Shown here: positions 11,621 through 20,569 of the stretch, in pieces
Layout: every line of letters starts with the position of its first letter
Position numbering within the stretch: the stretch's first letter is position 1
Source of the DNA: Isochrysis galbana
Lineage: Eukaryota; Haptophyta; Isochrysidales; Isochrysidaceae
Length of the DNA stretch: 64,000 nt
Direction: 5' to 3'
Assembly: GCA_018136815.1 (NCBI GenBank)
Contig: CM030931.1
Coordinates: 9,993,072-10,057,071 of the forward strand
Notes under the pieces: generated by a model
What the model was told of the DNA's origin: nothing
Database searches by the model: none
What the model saw: the letters and a program-made list of their open reading frames with translations, nothing else
Made by a program: the position numbers and the translations under genes

Positions 11621-12860
11621 GAGCCCCGAGAGAGCCGCAGCTCTTCACCCCCCCCGCCCCCCGCCCCCCGCCGCCCCCCTCCCCCCGCGCGCGCGCCAGA
11701 AGAACAAACACTGCTCGAGGAACAAAGATCACATATATGACGTGGAGCTCTAGGCAAAGAAAGGTTGGGGGGGGGGGGGGGGGCTGTGTGGGGGTGGCAG
11801 CTGGGCTTGAGGCTGAGAGGAGAGAGAGAAACAAACCTCCGCGTGGGACCTCGACTGAGTGGGAGACACTCGAGGGACTTTCTCTCTCTCTCCGGTGGAG
11901 AGAGCGAGGGCTCCGTGCTCTAGGGAGGGCGGCCTCATCCAGGCGGTTCAAAGTATCGTGACTTCTCACTCTACGAGAAGTACTGAGCCAAGCCGAGGGG
12001 GTTGCGCGTGGGTGGGGTGGCGGGGGGGGGGTTGCAACGTTTGGGGGAGAGAGAGAGAGGCGGCTTCAGGAGCTCTCCCCCTCCCCCTCTCGGTATCTCT
12101 CTCATCGGCACACCGGCGGCAAGCACGGCGGAGGGATCGAGCCTACTTTCTTCACCAGCCCAAACACAGCCGCTCTCCGTTTCAGCTTCTACCGTGTTTG
12201 TGCGGGATCTTCAGACTCGACCATCTTCTCTTCCACAGCTGCGTTACATCCCGAAAACATCTCCGGCGTCGCGACTTTTGCCGCGGCATTGAAGTGCGAC
12301 ACGCAACACACGTACCCTTGGGGCGGTGAAACACGATTTAACTTCTAAGGGCGTGAAAATGAAGAAGTCACAGGATCAGGATTGAGGGTACTCCGTACCT
12401 AGCCAATTCCTAGCACATTAGTTCTCCCCCTTGGTATTTTGGCCCCTTAAAGCTTTGGGGTCCTGAGTCAAGCATTGTACTCAGCCCACATGTACTGCCC
12501 AGGCCTGCAACCTAAGGATTGGGCGGAATTGAAGCAGGTTGCGTCGCACATGCACCACGTCTCAGGGCCTGTGGCCTGTACGGACTGTCAATATTGGGCC
12601 GATACTTAATCCCTGTCATTTTGTTCTCGAAGGTCACCTAGGCCAAGAGCCCAAGGAAATCCTTGTAGGAGAGAGCTTGCTTGGGCCAAGGGCAAGCACC
12701 CCTTGGAAGCTATCACCCATGGGCAGGCCATTGTTAGGTGTCGTTCCGTCAATAGTGGGACATCAGTCGAATTGAGCGATCAAATGTCCACAGTTGTATT
12801 GTAGTTGTTTAACATTAGATCTTGTTAAAATTATAAGAGAGAGACGCCGTCAAAGCTTCT
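11620..12860. other. Intergenic, low complexity and unique DNA
   Basis: C-rich and G-rich runs (11645-11700, 11765-11782) and CT-rich DNA near 12080. At about 12320-12400 there is a copy of a small dispersed repeat (GGCGGT..AAAC...TTTAACTTCTAAGGG) also found at 27160-27240 and 45880-45945. No gene is recognised. Confidence 0.5.
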
Positions 12861-12869
12861 TCGCTAATC

Positions 12870-13320
12870 ACATCGGTGCACGCCGTGCATGGGCACGGCG
12901 CGATGTGCATCGGTCCCCCGCGGATACGCCGTGCGTGCGCATGTCAACCCGTTCCCTCTGTGTACCCCTGCGGCCCACAACTACGTAAACTGGCCATATA
13001 AGAGATATTTCATTGCAGCACCTATGATGACTTGCAATCACAATGTGCACGCCGTGCGTGGGCACGGCGCGATGTGCATCGGTCCCCCCGCGGATACGCC
13101 GTGCGTGCGCATGTCAACCCGTTCCATCTGTGTAGCCCCTGCGGCCCAGAACTACGTAAACTGGTCATATAAGAGATGTTTCGTTACGCAGCACCTGTGA
13201 TGACTTGCAATCACATGTGCACGCCGTGCGTGGGCACGGCGCGATGTGCACCGGCGCCCCCCCGCGGGGGCGCCGTGCGTGCGCATAGCAACTTCCAGGA
13301 AGGTGCACGCCGTGCGTTCA
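12870..13320. repeat. ~170-bp tandem repeat with GC-rich palindromes
   Basis: Three units start near 12876, 13050 and 13217. Each holds GTGCACGCCGTGCGTGGGCA, then a CCCCCCGCGGG-type palindrome and ACGCCGTGCGTGCGCAT; the first two also share the segment CTACGTAAACTGG. A related cluster with the same palindrome core is at 31330-31630. Confidence 0.85.
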
Positions 13321-13719
13321 CTCTTTCCGCGGGGGAACTCTGGGCGCGGAGGACGGGCGGAACCCCTGGGGCACCCCCATGGGCGCATGCAACGCGTAGT
13401 GTACGCTCAATGGCCGTGTCTCAGTTTTGAGAGGCAGTATGACGCAATTGCAGGGCATGGGTCGAGCGAGCGTAACCACAAAACGGTTACGGGATGAGGC
13501 GGAAAATGTGACAGGCGGAGCGGTGATCCAGTCTACAATCACAACTGGTGCGCGGAATGGCTTCAACCGCCGACTGCACAGTCTGATACCCGGCAATTCA
13601 ACCGGTATACAGAAAGAGATACTGCAGTCTGAGTTGCACTCTCACCGCTGCACCGAAGCGGCACTTTTGGACTTGCTGCTGAAGCGTTCTGCCTTCGGGG
13701 GCTCCAGTGAGAAGTATGG

Positions 13720-14088
13720 ATGGAGAAAAAATTGGGTTCCCGCTTCTTGCTTTTCTTGCTCGGATGCGCTGTACAATGCTCCACTGTAGCGTCTCAAGAA
13801 AGCTCGAACGTCATGCTGGTTGGACTTTCCGTCGAAGGGGGTGGAGGCGGCGGCGGCGGTGGAGGAGAGTGTGGCCGAGGCGGTGGAGGAGATGCGGGTG
13901 GGGGCGCGCGGGAGGGGGGCGGCGAGCGTGGTGGAGCGGGCGAGGACGGGGGCGGGGGCGGCAGCAAAGGAGTTGACGAGGGCGGCGGCGGAGGCGGCGG
14001 AGGTGCAGGAGACGGCGGAGGAGTGGGAGGAGGTGGAGATGGAGGAGGAGGAGGAGATGGCGGAGATGGCGGAGGAGGAGGCGGGTGA
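13720..14088 (+). CDS. Possible secreted glycine-rich protein (alternative to the opposite-strand reading)
   Basis: The ATG at 13720 begins with a convincing signal-peptide-like segment (MEKKLGSRFLLFLLGCAVQC, cleavage plausible after STVAS). It is followed by ~10 polar residues and then an almost pure Gly stretch to TGA at 14088 (122 residues). The Gly part lies within the 3-kb low-complexity block whose opposite strand encodes Pro-rich sequence, so one of the two readings is probably a by-product. The signal peptide lies outside the low-complexity DNA, which favours this strand; no domain confirms it. Splicing into downstream Gly-rich frames is possible. Confidence 0.3.
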   Translation: MEKKLGSRFLLFLLGCAVQCSTVASQESSNVMLVGLSVEGGGGGGGGGGECGRGGGGDAGGGAREGGGERGGAGEDGGGGGSKGVDEGGGGGGGGAGDGGGVGGGGDGGGGGDGGDGGGGGG

Positions 14089-16190
14089 ATGGGGGGTGGC
14101 GGAGGCGGGAATGAGGGAGGCGGCGGAGACGGGGGAAGAGACGGCGGTGGCGGCGTCATCGGAGACGGAGGAGGCGGGAATGAGGGAGGCGGCGCAGACG
14201 GGGGAGGAGAAGGCGGTGGAGGAGAAGGAGGTGGCGGCGAGGGCGGCTGCGTGGGAGGCGAGGGAGGTGGCGGAGACGGTGGAGGAGGAGACGGCGGAGG
14301 CCTCAAGGGTGGCGGCGAAGGCGGAGGCGGAGACGGAGGCGGCGGGTGAGAGGGAGGTGGCGGAGACGGTGGAGGGGGAGGCGGCGGCGGCGAAGGCGGC
14401 GCCATCGGCGGGGGCGGAGACGGAGGAGGAGGAGACGGCGGTGGCGGAGACGGAGGAGGCGGGGATGAGGGAGGCGGCGGAGACGGTGGAGGAGGAGACG
14501 GCGGCGGCCTCGAGGGTGGCGGCGAAGGCGGAGGCGGAGACGGAGGAGGCGGATGAGAGGGGGGTGGCGGCGTCAGTGGCGGAGGCGGAGACGGCGGCGG
14601 CCTCAAGGGTGGCGGCGAAGGCGGAGGCGGAGACGGAGGAGGCGGATGAGAGGGAGGTGGCGGAGACGGTGGAGGGGGCGAAGGCGGCGGCAAAGGCGGC
14701 GGCGGAGACGGAGGAGGAGGAGACGGCGGTGGCGATGGCGGCGTCAGTGGCGGAGGCGGAGACGGAGGAGGCGGGAATGAGGGAGGCGGCGGAGACGGGG
14801 GAGGAGAAGGAGGTGGCGGCGAGGGCGGCTGCGTGGGCGGAGGTGGAGACGGAGGGGGAGAAGGCGAGGGAGGTGGCGGAGACGGTGGAGGAGGAGACGG
14901 CGGCGGCCTCAAGGGTGGCGGCGAAGGCGGAGGCGGAGGCGGAGGAGGCGGATGAGAGGGAGGTGGCGGAGACGGTGGAGGGGGCGAAGGCGGCGGCGGA
15001 GACGGAGGAGGAGGAGACGGCGGTGGCGAAGGCGGCGGCGGAGACGGAGGAGGAGGAGACGGCGGTGGCGATGGCGGCGTCAGTGGCGGAGGCGGAGACG
15101 GAGGAGGCGGGAATGAGGGAGGCGGCGGAGACGGAGGAGGGGGAGACGGCGGCGGCGAAGGCGGCGGCGGAGACGGAGGAGGCGGGAATGAGGGAGGCGG
15201 CGGAGACGGGGGAGGAGAAGGAGGTGGCGGCGAGGGCGGCTGCGTGGGCGGAGGTGGAGAAGGAGGGGGCGGAGGCGAGGGAGGTGGCGGAGACGGTGGA
15301 GGAGGAGACGGCGGCGGCCTCAAGGGTGGCGGCGAAGGCGGAGGCAGAGACGGAGGAGGCGGATGAGAGGGAGGTGGCGGAGACGGGGGAGGGGGCGAAG
15401 GCGGCGGCGGAGACGGAGGAGGAGGAGACGGCGGTGGCGATGGCGGCGTCAGTGGCGGAGGCGGAGACGGAGGAGGCGGGAATGAGGGAGGCGGCGGAGA
15501 CGGGGGAGGAGAAGGAGGTGGCGGCGAGGGCGGCTGCGTGGGCGGAGGTGGAGACGGAGGGGGCGGAGGCGAGGGAGGTGGCGGAGACGGTGGAGGAGGA
15601 GACGGCGACGGCCTCAAGGGTGGCGGCGAAGGCGGAGGCGGAGACGGAGGAGGCGGATGAGAGGGAGGTGGCGGAGACGGTGGAGGGGGAGACGGCGGCG
15701 GCGAAGGCGGCGACATGGGCGGAGGCGGATACGGAGGAGGAGGAGACGGCGGTGGCGATGGCGGCGTCAGTGGCGGAGGCGGAAACGGAGGAGGCGGGAA
15801 TGAGGGAGGCGGCGGAGACGGAGGAGGGGGAGACGGCGGCGGCGAAGGCGGTGGCGGAGACGGAGGAGGGGGAGACGGCGGCGGCGAAGGCGGCGGCGGA
15901 GACGGAGGAGGAGGAGACGGCGGTGGCGATGGCGGCGTCAGTGGCGGAGGCGGATACGGAGGAGGCGGGAATGAGGGAGGCGGCGGAGACGGAGGAGGAG
16001 AAGGAGGTGGCGGCGAGGGCGGCTGCGTGGGCGGAGGTGGAGACGGAGGGGGCGGAGGCGAGGGAGGTGGCGGAGACGGTGGAGGAGGAGACGGCGGCGG
16101 CCTCAAGGGTGGCGGCGAAGGCGGAGGCGGAGACGGAGGAGGTGGCGGAGACGGTGGAGGGGGAGACGGCGGCGGCGAAGGCGGCGACAT
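13794..16190 (-). CDS. SPPPP-type proline-rich reading frame
   Basis: An uninterrupted 798-residue frame made of SPPPPSPPP and variants with occasional T, H, F, L, M and R, ending in SPTSMTFELS at 13794. Ser-Pro4 repeats are typical of algal hydroxyproline-rich cell-wall glycoproteins and of pherophorin hinges, but neither a signal peptide nor flanking globular domains are visible on this strand, and the ATG at 16190 is inside the repeat. Other frames on both strands are also open over most of the block, because the DNA is a degenerate trinucleotide-like repeat. Coding status is therefore uncertain. Confidence 0.35.
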   Translation of the reverse strand: MSPPSPPPSPPPPSPPPPPSPPPPSPPPLRPPPSPPPPSPPPPSPPPPPSPPPPTQPPSPPPPSPPPSPPPPSFPPPPYPPPPLTPPSPPPSPPPPSPPPPSPPPSPPPPSPPPPSPPPSPPPPSPPPPSFPPPPFPPPPLTPPSPPPSPPPPYPPPPMSPPSPPPSPPPPSPPPPSHPPPPSPPPPSPPPLRPSPSPPPPSPPPPSPPPPPSPPPPTQPPSPPPPSPPPSPPPPSFPPPPSPPPPLTPPSPPPSPPPPSPPPPSPPPPSPPPPSHPPPPSLPPPSPPPLRPPPSPPPPSPPPPSPPPPPSPPPPTQPPSPPPPSPPPSPPPPSFPPPPSPPPPSPPPSPPPPSPPPPSFPPPPSPPPPLTPPSPPPSPPPPSPPPPSPPPSPPPPSPPPPSPPPPSPPPPSHPPPPPPPPPSPPPLRPPPSPPPPSPPPPSPSPPPSPPPPTQPPSPPPPSPPPSPPPPSFPPPPSPPPPLTPPSPPPSPPPPSPPPPLPPPSPPPPSPPPPSHPPPPSPPPPSPPPLRPPPSPPPPLTPPPPSHPPPPSPPPPSPPPSRPPPSPPPPSPPPPSSPPPPSPPPPSPPPPSPPPPMAPPSPPPPPPPPSPPPPSHPPPPSPPPPSPPPLRPPPSPPPPSPPPPSPPTQPPSPPPPSPPPPSPPPSAPPPSFPPPPSPMTPPPPSLPPSPPPPSFPPPPPPIHPPPPPPSPPSPPPPPSPPPPTPPPSPAPPPPPPPPSSTPLLPPPPPSSPAPPRSPPPSRAPPPASPPPPRPHSPPPPPPPPPPSTESPTSMTFELS

Positions 16191-16330
16191 GGGCGGAGGC
16201 GGAGACGGAGGAGGAGGAGACGGCGGTGGCGATGGCGGCGTCAGTGGCGGAGGCGGAGACGGAGGAGGCGGGAATGAGGGGTTGCGATGGCGGCGTCAGT
16301 GGCGGAGGCGGAGACGGAGGAGGCGGGAAT
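13840..16330. repeat. GGCGGAGACGGAGGAGG-type low-complexity block
   Basis: About 2.5 kb of purine-rich (+ strand) degenerate triplet repeats with larger higher-order duplications. The word CTCAAGGGTGGCGGCGAAGG recurs at intervals of a few hundred bp (14308, 14604, 14909, 15320, 15614, 16104), showing amplification of longer modules. Confidence 0.9.
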
Positions 16331-16339
16331 GAGGGGCGG

Positions 16340-16770
16340 AGGCGGAGAAGGCAGTGAAGACGGCGGTGGAGAGGGCGGAGGCGGAGAAGGCAGTGGAGGT
16401 GAAGACGGCGGCGGAGAGGGCGGGGGCGGAGAAGGCAATGGGGGTGAAGATGGCGGCGGAGAGGGCGGGGGCGGAGAAGGCAACGGAGGTGAAGACGGCG
16501 GCGGAGAGGGCGGGGGCGGAGAAGGCAGTGGAGGTGAAGACGGCGGCGGAGAGGGCGGGGGCGGAGAAGGCAGCGGAGGTGAAGACGGCGGTGGAGAGGG
16601 CGGAGGCGGAGAAGGCAATGGGGGTGAAGACGGCGGCGGAGAGGGCGGGGGCGGAGAAGGCAGCGGAGGTGAAGACGGCGGTGGAGAGGGCGGAGGCGGA
16701 GAAGGCAATGGGGGTGAAGACGGCGGCGGAGAGGGCGGAGGCGGAGAAGGCAGTGGAGGCAGACGGAACA
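16340..16770. repeat. 45-bp tandem repeat
   Basis: Around nine units of a 45-bp motif of the type GGCGGAGAAGGCAGTGGAGG with TGAAGACGGCGG. On the minus strand one frame reads a 15-residue unit PSPPPPSPPPSSPPL. Unit differences are single substitutions. Confidence 0.9.
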
Positions 16771-17189
16771 GCAGACGGAGCGGAGAGAACTCCCTGCTGA
16801 GTCTCCCGGGGGTCCTTCGTCGCGCGGAGGGGCGGCGGCGGCGGCGGACGAGGCGCGGGCGGTGGGTGGCGAGGGTCCGCCGGCGAGGGCACGCCCCTCT
16901 CCCTGCCGCCGCCGTCTGCCGTCTTCCTCGTCTCCACCGTCTCCACCGTCTCCACCGTCTCCACCGTCTCCACCGTCAAGTGCCTCGAGGGAGTTCGTCC
17001 CGCTTTCGCAGAGGCGCACGCAGCCCATAACGAAACGCACACAGACACGATGTCACGAGGCCTTAAAACCCGTCACGAAACACCAAACGGCACTTCACAA
17101 CTAGGTTTCAATTACATTGGGGGGGTTCATCCGGAGGGTCCCCCCATTTCTTTCACTCACACGTACAATCCGCGTCTTCTATGGCGACC

Positions 17190-17327
17190 TCAGGCTGACA
17201 TCGCCGCGAGCAACATCGCCATGAACAGCGCGTTCGCGCACCGGTGGGAGCCTTCCTCGTGCGCGATCTCCACGGCCGTCCTTCCGGAGTGGTCCACGGC
17301 CTCGGGAGCGGTCGCGGCACGCTCCAT
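17190..17327 (-). pseudogene. Short ankyrin-like fragment
   Basis: A 45-residue frame (ATG at 17327, TGA at 17190) contains DHSGRTAVEIAHEEGSHRCA, resembling an ankyrin repeat, followed by a hydrophobic end (ALFMAMLLAAMSA). No further repeats are found upstream, so it looks like a detached last exon or gene relic. Confidence 0.35.
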
Positions 17328-17801
17328 AGTTCAAACTATAACAATAGTTGGACGAGAGAAGACGAAAGATAGTCATGGAACATTTGATGACATCGAGAGA
17401 AAGTAAGAGAAGAGGCGGTATACCAATCGACGAGACCTGGAGACTTAGGATAACCTACAGGTTATAAGTAAAAGCCTGCCATCGTATGAAATACGACAAA
17501 GACACGGTGAACGGGGCGAGCTGGGCGGCCAGTAGCCCCCCAAGGTGGCTGTTGATCGTGCTCGCGTGGGATTGCAAGTTGAGAGCCAAAATTGATCAAG
17601 TGGCGGGGCACACGGGCGCACCACCCATGTTATCGGGAAAAATAAGCAGGCACCTGCACTGCACGCACACACCTTCACTCCAACTGCGGCATCGACGCCA
17701 CATACAGCTGCGGAGCCCGCGCGCGCACATCGAAGCCCGCGCGCACACACCCTTTCTATTCAAAACAAGATCCTCAAGCTGATTCATTCACTCTTGCGGA
17801 C

Positions 17802-17918
17802 ATGGGAAGCACAGCAGCGGAAGTGCAACAACAAGAGAACAGCCCCAAGTCGCGTTCCGTCAAAAGAGGGCCAGGTGGTATTTTTTTATCCATAAGTGCT
17901 TGTTTTCTTTTTAAGTAG
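17802..17918 (+). CDS. Small ORF carrying the KSRSVKRGPGG tag
   Basis: A 38-residue frame (ATG 17802, TAG 17916) whose middle is the dispersed word at 17847-17875, translated KSRSVKRGPGGIF, followed by a hydrophobic tail. The same word recurs at 30510, 41460 and 52352, all in this orientation, with a shorter match at 51512. Whether it is translated is unknown; it may simply be the border of a mobile element read on the opposite strand. Confidence 0.25.
   Translation: MGSTAAEVQQQENSPKSRSVKRGPGGIFLSISACFLFK
17847..17875. repeat. 29-bp dispersed word, copy 1
   Basis: Begins AAGTCGCGTTCCGTCAAAAG and ends GGCCAGG. It is followed by a T-rich stretch and, 180 bp further on, by the 3' end of a decayed minus-strand gene fragment (18050-18240). 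The same layout is found at 30510. Confidence 0.85.
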
Positions 17919-18049
17919 GAATGTCACAACAATATTATTATTACCAAAGCTAATCACGACATACAAGGACGCGGCGCGTGCGCATAGCGCATAGCATGGC
18001 ATAGCAACCCCCCCCCTCAACACACGCGGTAACCCCCAGCTACGCAGGC

Positions 18050-18240
18050 TGAGTTTTCGTCTTCTTCGTCTTTTTTTCACACCCCTCCTCCTCGATCCTA
18101 TTGTCGATGTCGTTCTTCTGGCAGGCGACGATGTCGCTTGGCTGATCTTGGGTGGCTAGGTCCGTGACGCGTGCGAGGAACGGCCTTCTTGTTCTCCATG
18201 TAGAGTTTGCCAGCTGCTCGGTGTCGGTGCACTTCCTTCA
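18050..18240 (-). pseudogene. Decayed copy of the gene tail at 30.7 kb
   Basis: Read on the minus strand it encodes RAAGKLYMENKKAV, then after a one-base frameshift LARVTDLATQDQPSDIVACQ and a lysine-rich end (EKKTKKTKTQ). This is clearly homologous to the last ~60 residues of the frame at 30662-31150. Similarity continues past the stop to the 29-bp word, so the 3' flank was copied too. It is truncated at its 5' side. Confidence 0.75.
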
Positions 18241-18415
18241 CCCCAATCCCCCTAGTAAGTGTACGGGGGGAGCCGCCTGATGGCGGGGGGAGAAGGGCCG
18301 GGGGAGTGGGGGTGTAGAAAGTATGCTACGTACTACGTGCAGTAGGTAGTGGTTCCATTCGCCGCGAGTGCGGTAAGAATATTAAAAGGTTAAAAAATAA
18401 TAAAAACTTGTTTGA
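18240..18415 (+). mobile_element. Truncated retroposon 3' part with A-rich tail
   Basis: Matches the 3' part of the retroposon at 45976-46724: CCCCCTAGTA..., the GGGGGTGTAGAAAGT word, a GCGAGTGCGGTAAGAATATT segment and an A-rich end (AAAAGGTTAAAAAATAATAA). The 5' part is missing, as expected for 5'-truncated copies. Confidence 0.7.
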
Positions 18416-18419
18416 CCGC

Positions 18420-18590
18420 CCTAGCGGGTCACCTGCGTCTGGGCGCTGCGGAGACAACGGAGTGTCCATGGGCTGGTCGCCCGCGCTGTCGGCGGACTGG
18501 ACGGCGAGAGAAGGAGGAGGGCAGCGGCGCGCGCTCGCCATGACCCCACCGTTTGTTTTCAACGATAGGTGAAAGGAATTCAGCACGATG
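18420..18590 (-). mobile_element. 5' fragment of the MDTPLSP element
   Basis: On the minus strand a frame starting at 18541 (ATG) gives MASARRC... and, in one frame, MDTPLSPQRPDAGDP, matching the start of the element at 59055 (MDTPLSPERPRQDDP) and the fragment at 43.1-43.2 kb. A half-preserved hairpin arm AACGATAG (18561-18568) lies just upstream of the ATG. It is cut at ~18420 by the A-tail of the neighbouring retroposon. Confidence 0.6.
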
Positions 18591-19004
18591 TACACTCACA
18601 TCACAGCCATGTTTCGAACAGCGATTTCGCACATCGTTTCGCAGGGTGGGTATCATGCGACAGGCTACGGATTTTTGACATCGCTCACGGAAAGCACGGG
18701 AGGCGCGGGGGGGGAACATTCACATGGTAATCACGATGAGGTGCATCTCGCTCATCAATGCACACGCCGCACACATGGAACAATGCAAATTGGACGCGTA
18801 GAAACTGAACGTTCACTACACCATGCGTTGCATTGGAAGAGCTGCCACAGCATATTGAACGCATGGTTCGGGGGCATAAGTTCGAGGGAAAATAGTCGCA
18901 AGAGGCCCTTAGGGGGGGGCTTGGGGGCTCGAGGAGCATGGTTCAAGCATGGAAGGGAAAAGTTTGGTACAAGCTGAAAGTTTGCATCGCCAGCCTTGGA
19001 TTTT

Positions 19005-20045
19005 TCAATAGGCCTTCATGCGCTTGGTAGCGACGATAACATTGCCCGCCGCCTTAAGCTTGCCCGCGGTCGGAGGCTCGTACGTACCAAAGATCTTATC
19101 AAAGAGGGTCAGGCGCTTGGAGAAGTTGGATAGCGGCTTCTGGTGATGCATCGTGTGCTCCGCGCCCTTGAGTTCGAGCCCGCACCACTCGGCGATAATG
19201 CGCATCGGGTGGCCATTCGGCGACCAAGATAGCTCCGTGTGACCCAGCAGCTCCACCGTGTGCGCCCAGCTTACCAAACACGCCATGTCAAAGAGCGAGT
19301 AGGGTAGAACAACCCCGATGAGCTCAAACCCAATCAGATACGAGCCGAGGATGGAGAGAGCCTCGATCGTCGAGATGGAGTATGTCTCGTGGGCGACGAG
19401 CTGGCCATACTCTTTAGCGACATCGGTGTGGTGCTCAGCGTGGATCCAACGGTACAGTTGGCGGTTCTTGTGGCACGTGCGGTGGAATGTGTAGAAGCCG
19501 AGGTCAAGGCCCACATCGAAGAGAGGCGCACGCCAGATGGTGTGGAGGAGAGCGGAGGCGGAGGGGCCGCCCGGCGCGATGGTGAAGATGCGGAAACCGA
19601 TCGACAGTCCGAACGCCTCGGTGCAAGCGACGGGGATCTGCTTGAGGATCTGGTGCTTAGTTAAATTCTTCATGGGCCGGCCCTCGTACCAGTCTGCGAG
19701 CCACTGTGTTGTCTGCGTCTCAAAGACGCCCAGTGGGAGGAGGAAGAGCCAGGCGAGGGGGGAGCCGTGGTGTCCATTGCATATGATGAAATAGCGCATG
19801 GCGACAACGACAATGTCACGCGGCCACGCCAGGCAGGTGAACTTCAGGCGCGGAATGAGATCATGGCGAGGTGAGCTCAGCACAACGTACGCAAGGTTCC
19901 ACGCGATTGAGACCGCAAGCGTGAGGAAGATGTCGAGTCCTGAGTGGATGGCGATGGCTCCAGCAATGATGGGCAGCATGACCCGCCCAACCGCGTGGCC
20001 TGGCCCCGTGAGCGACGTGGGAGCGGTCTTGTCGTGGGTCGACAT
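19005..20045 (-). CDS. Sterol desaturase / fatty acid hydroxylase family protein
   Basis: A single-exon 346-residue protein starting at the ATG at 20045. It has several hydrophobic segments (residues ~25-65, ~95-110, ~235-255) and the three histidine clusters of the superfamily: HRTCH and HAEHH about 15 residues apart in the middle, and HTMHHQ near the end, with GHTEL between them. These residues bind the di-iron centre that activates O2 to hydroxylate or desaturate a sterol or lipid chain, normally in the ER membrane. Length and order fit the family; the substrate cannot be read from sequence. The stretch upstream (20060-20480) is G/GA-rich and may hold the promoter. No intron is needed. Confidence 0.9.
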   Translation of the reverse strand: MSTHDKTAPTSLTGPGHAVGRVMLPIIAGAIAIHSGLDIFLTLAVSIAWNLAYVVLSSPRHDLIPRLKFTCLAWPRDIVVVAMRYFIICNGHHGSPLAWLFLLPLGVFETQTTQWLADWYEGRPMKNLTKHQILKQIPVACTEAFGLSIGFRIFTIAPGGPSASALLHTIWRAPLFDVGLDLGFYTFHRTCHKNRQLYRWIHAEHHTDVAKEYGQLVAHETYSISTIEALSILGSYLIGFELIGVVLPYSLFDMACLVSWAHTVELLGHTELSWSPNGHPMRIIAEWCGLELKGAEHTMHHQKPLSNFSKRLTLFDKIFGTYEPPTAGKLKAAGNVIVATKRMKAY

Positions 20046-20059
20046 TGCGAGCTCGCGCG

Positions 20060-20490
20060 GGGGAGGGGAGGTGGGGGGGTCTGGATGGGAGAGCCGGAGG
20101 GAGAGGGGGGGGGACGGTCCACGCGGGGGCGGAAATCCGTCATCCGCACAAACCTGACGAAGCGGGACCTCGGCCCTCCCCCCCGCGCGGAGGGGCGCGG
20201 GGGGGGGGGGGGCGGCGGGGGGAGGGGAGGGGGGGGGGCGGGGGGAGGCGAGCGGAAAGCGGAACTTGCACGCGGGGGAGGAGAGGCTCGCGCTCTTCCC
20301 CCCCTTTCACTCTCCCGCCACCCGCCGTCTGAAAGAGCGCGCCCGCGCTGGGAAGGGGAGAGGGGGGGGGGAAGAGAGAGAAGAGAAGAGAAGAGGCGAG
20401 AGACGAGAGAGAGAGAAGGGGGCGCCGACCGCCGACGGCGACGGGCTCCCGCTCGCTCCTTCTCTTCCCCCCCCCCCCCCCCCCCCCACC
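20060..20490. repeat. G/GA-rich and C-run low-complexity tract
   Basis: Runs of G (20197-20240), GA-rich DNA (20360-20420) and a C-run (20467-20487), directly upstream of the minus-strand hydroxylase-family gene. Confidence 0.8.
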
Positions 20491-20510
20491 CTCCCCACTA
20501 CTCTACAGTT

Positions 20511-20565
20511 CTAGAGTACGAGTACACGCAAAAGTCTGCGTAAAAGACCCTTACTCGTACTCTAG
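20511..20565. repeat. 14-bp perfect inverted repeat
   Basis: CTAGAGTACGAGTA at 20511-20524 and its exact complement TACTCGTACTCTAG at 20552-20565, separated by 27 bp. It could form a hairpin or be a palindromic operator-like site; it lies about 470 bp upstream of the hydroxylase start. Confidence 0.85.
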
Positions 20566-20569
20566 TGGG

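Noticed and set aside
12870-13320. CRISPR-like array (repeated palindromic units)
   Set aside because: Units are ~170 bp with long conserved linkers, not short repeats with unique spacers, and the context is eukaryotic.
13820-16357. 845-residue Ala/Glu-rich frame on the plus strand
   Set aside because: It is a third reading of the same triplet-like low-complexity DNA, without signal peptide or domain.
13642-17040. 1132-residue Ser/Ala/Val-rich frame on the minus strand
   Set aside because: It crosses unrelated repeat modules and flanking unique DNA with abrupt composition changes; likely open by chance of composition.
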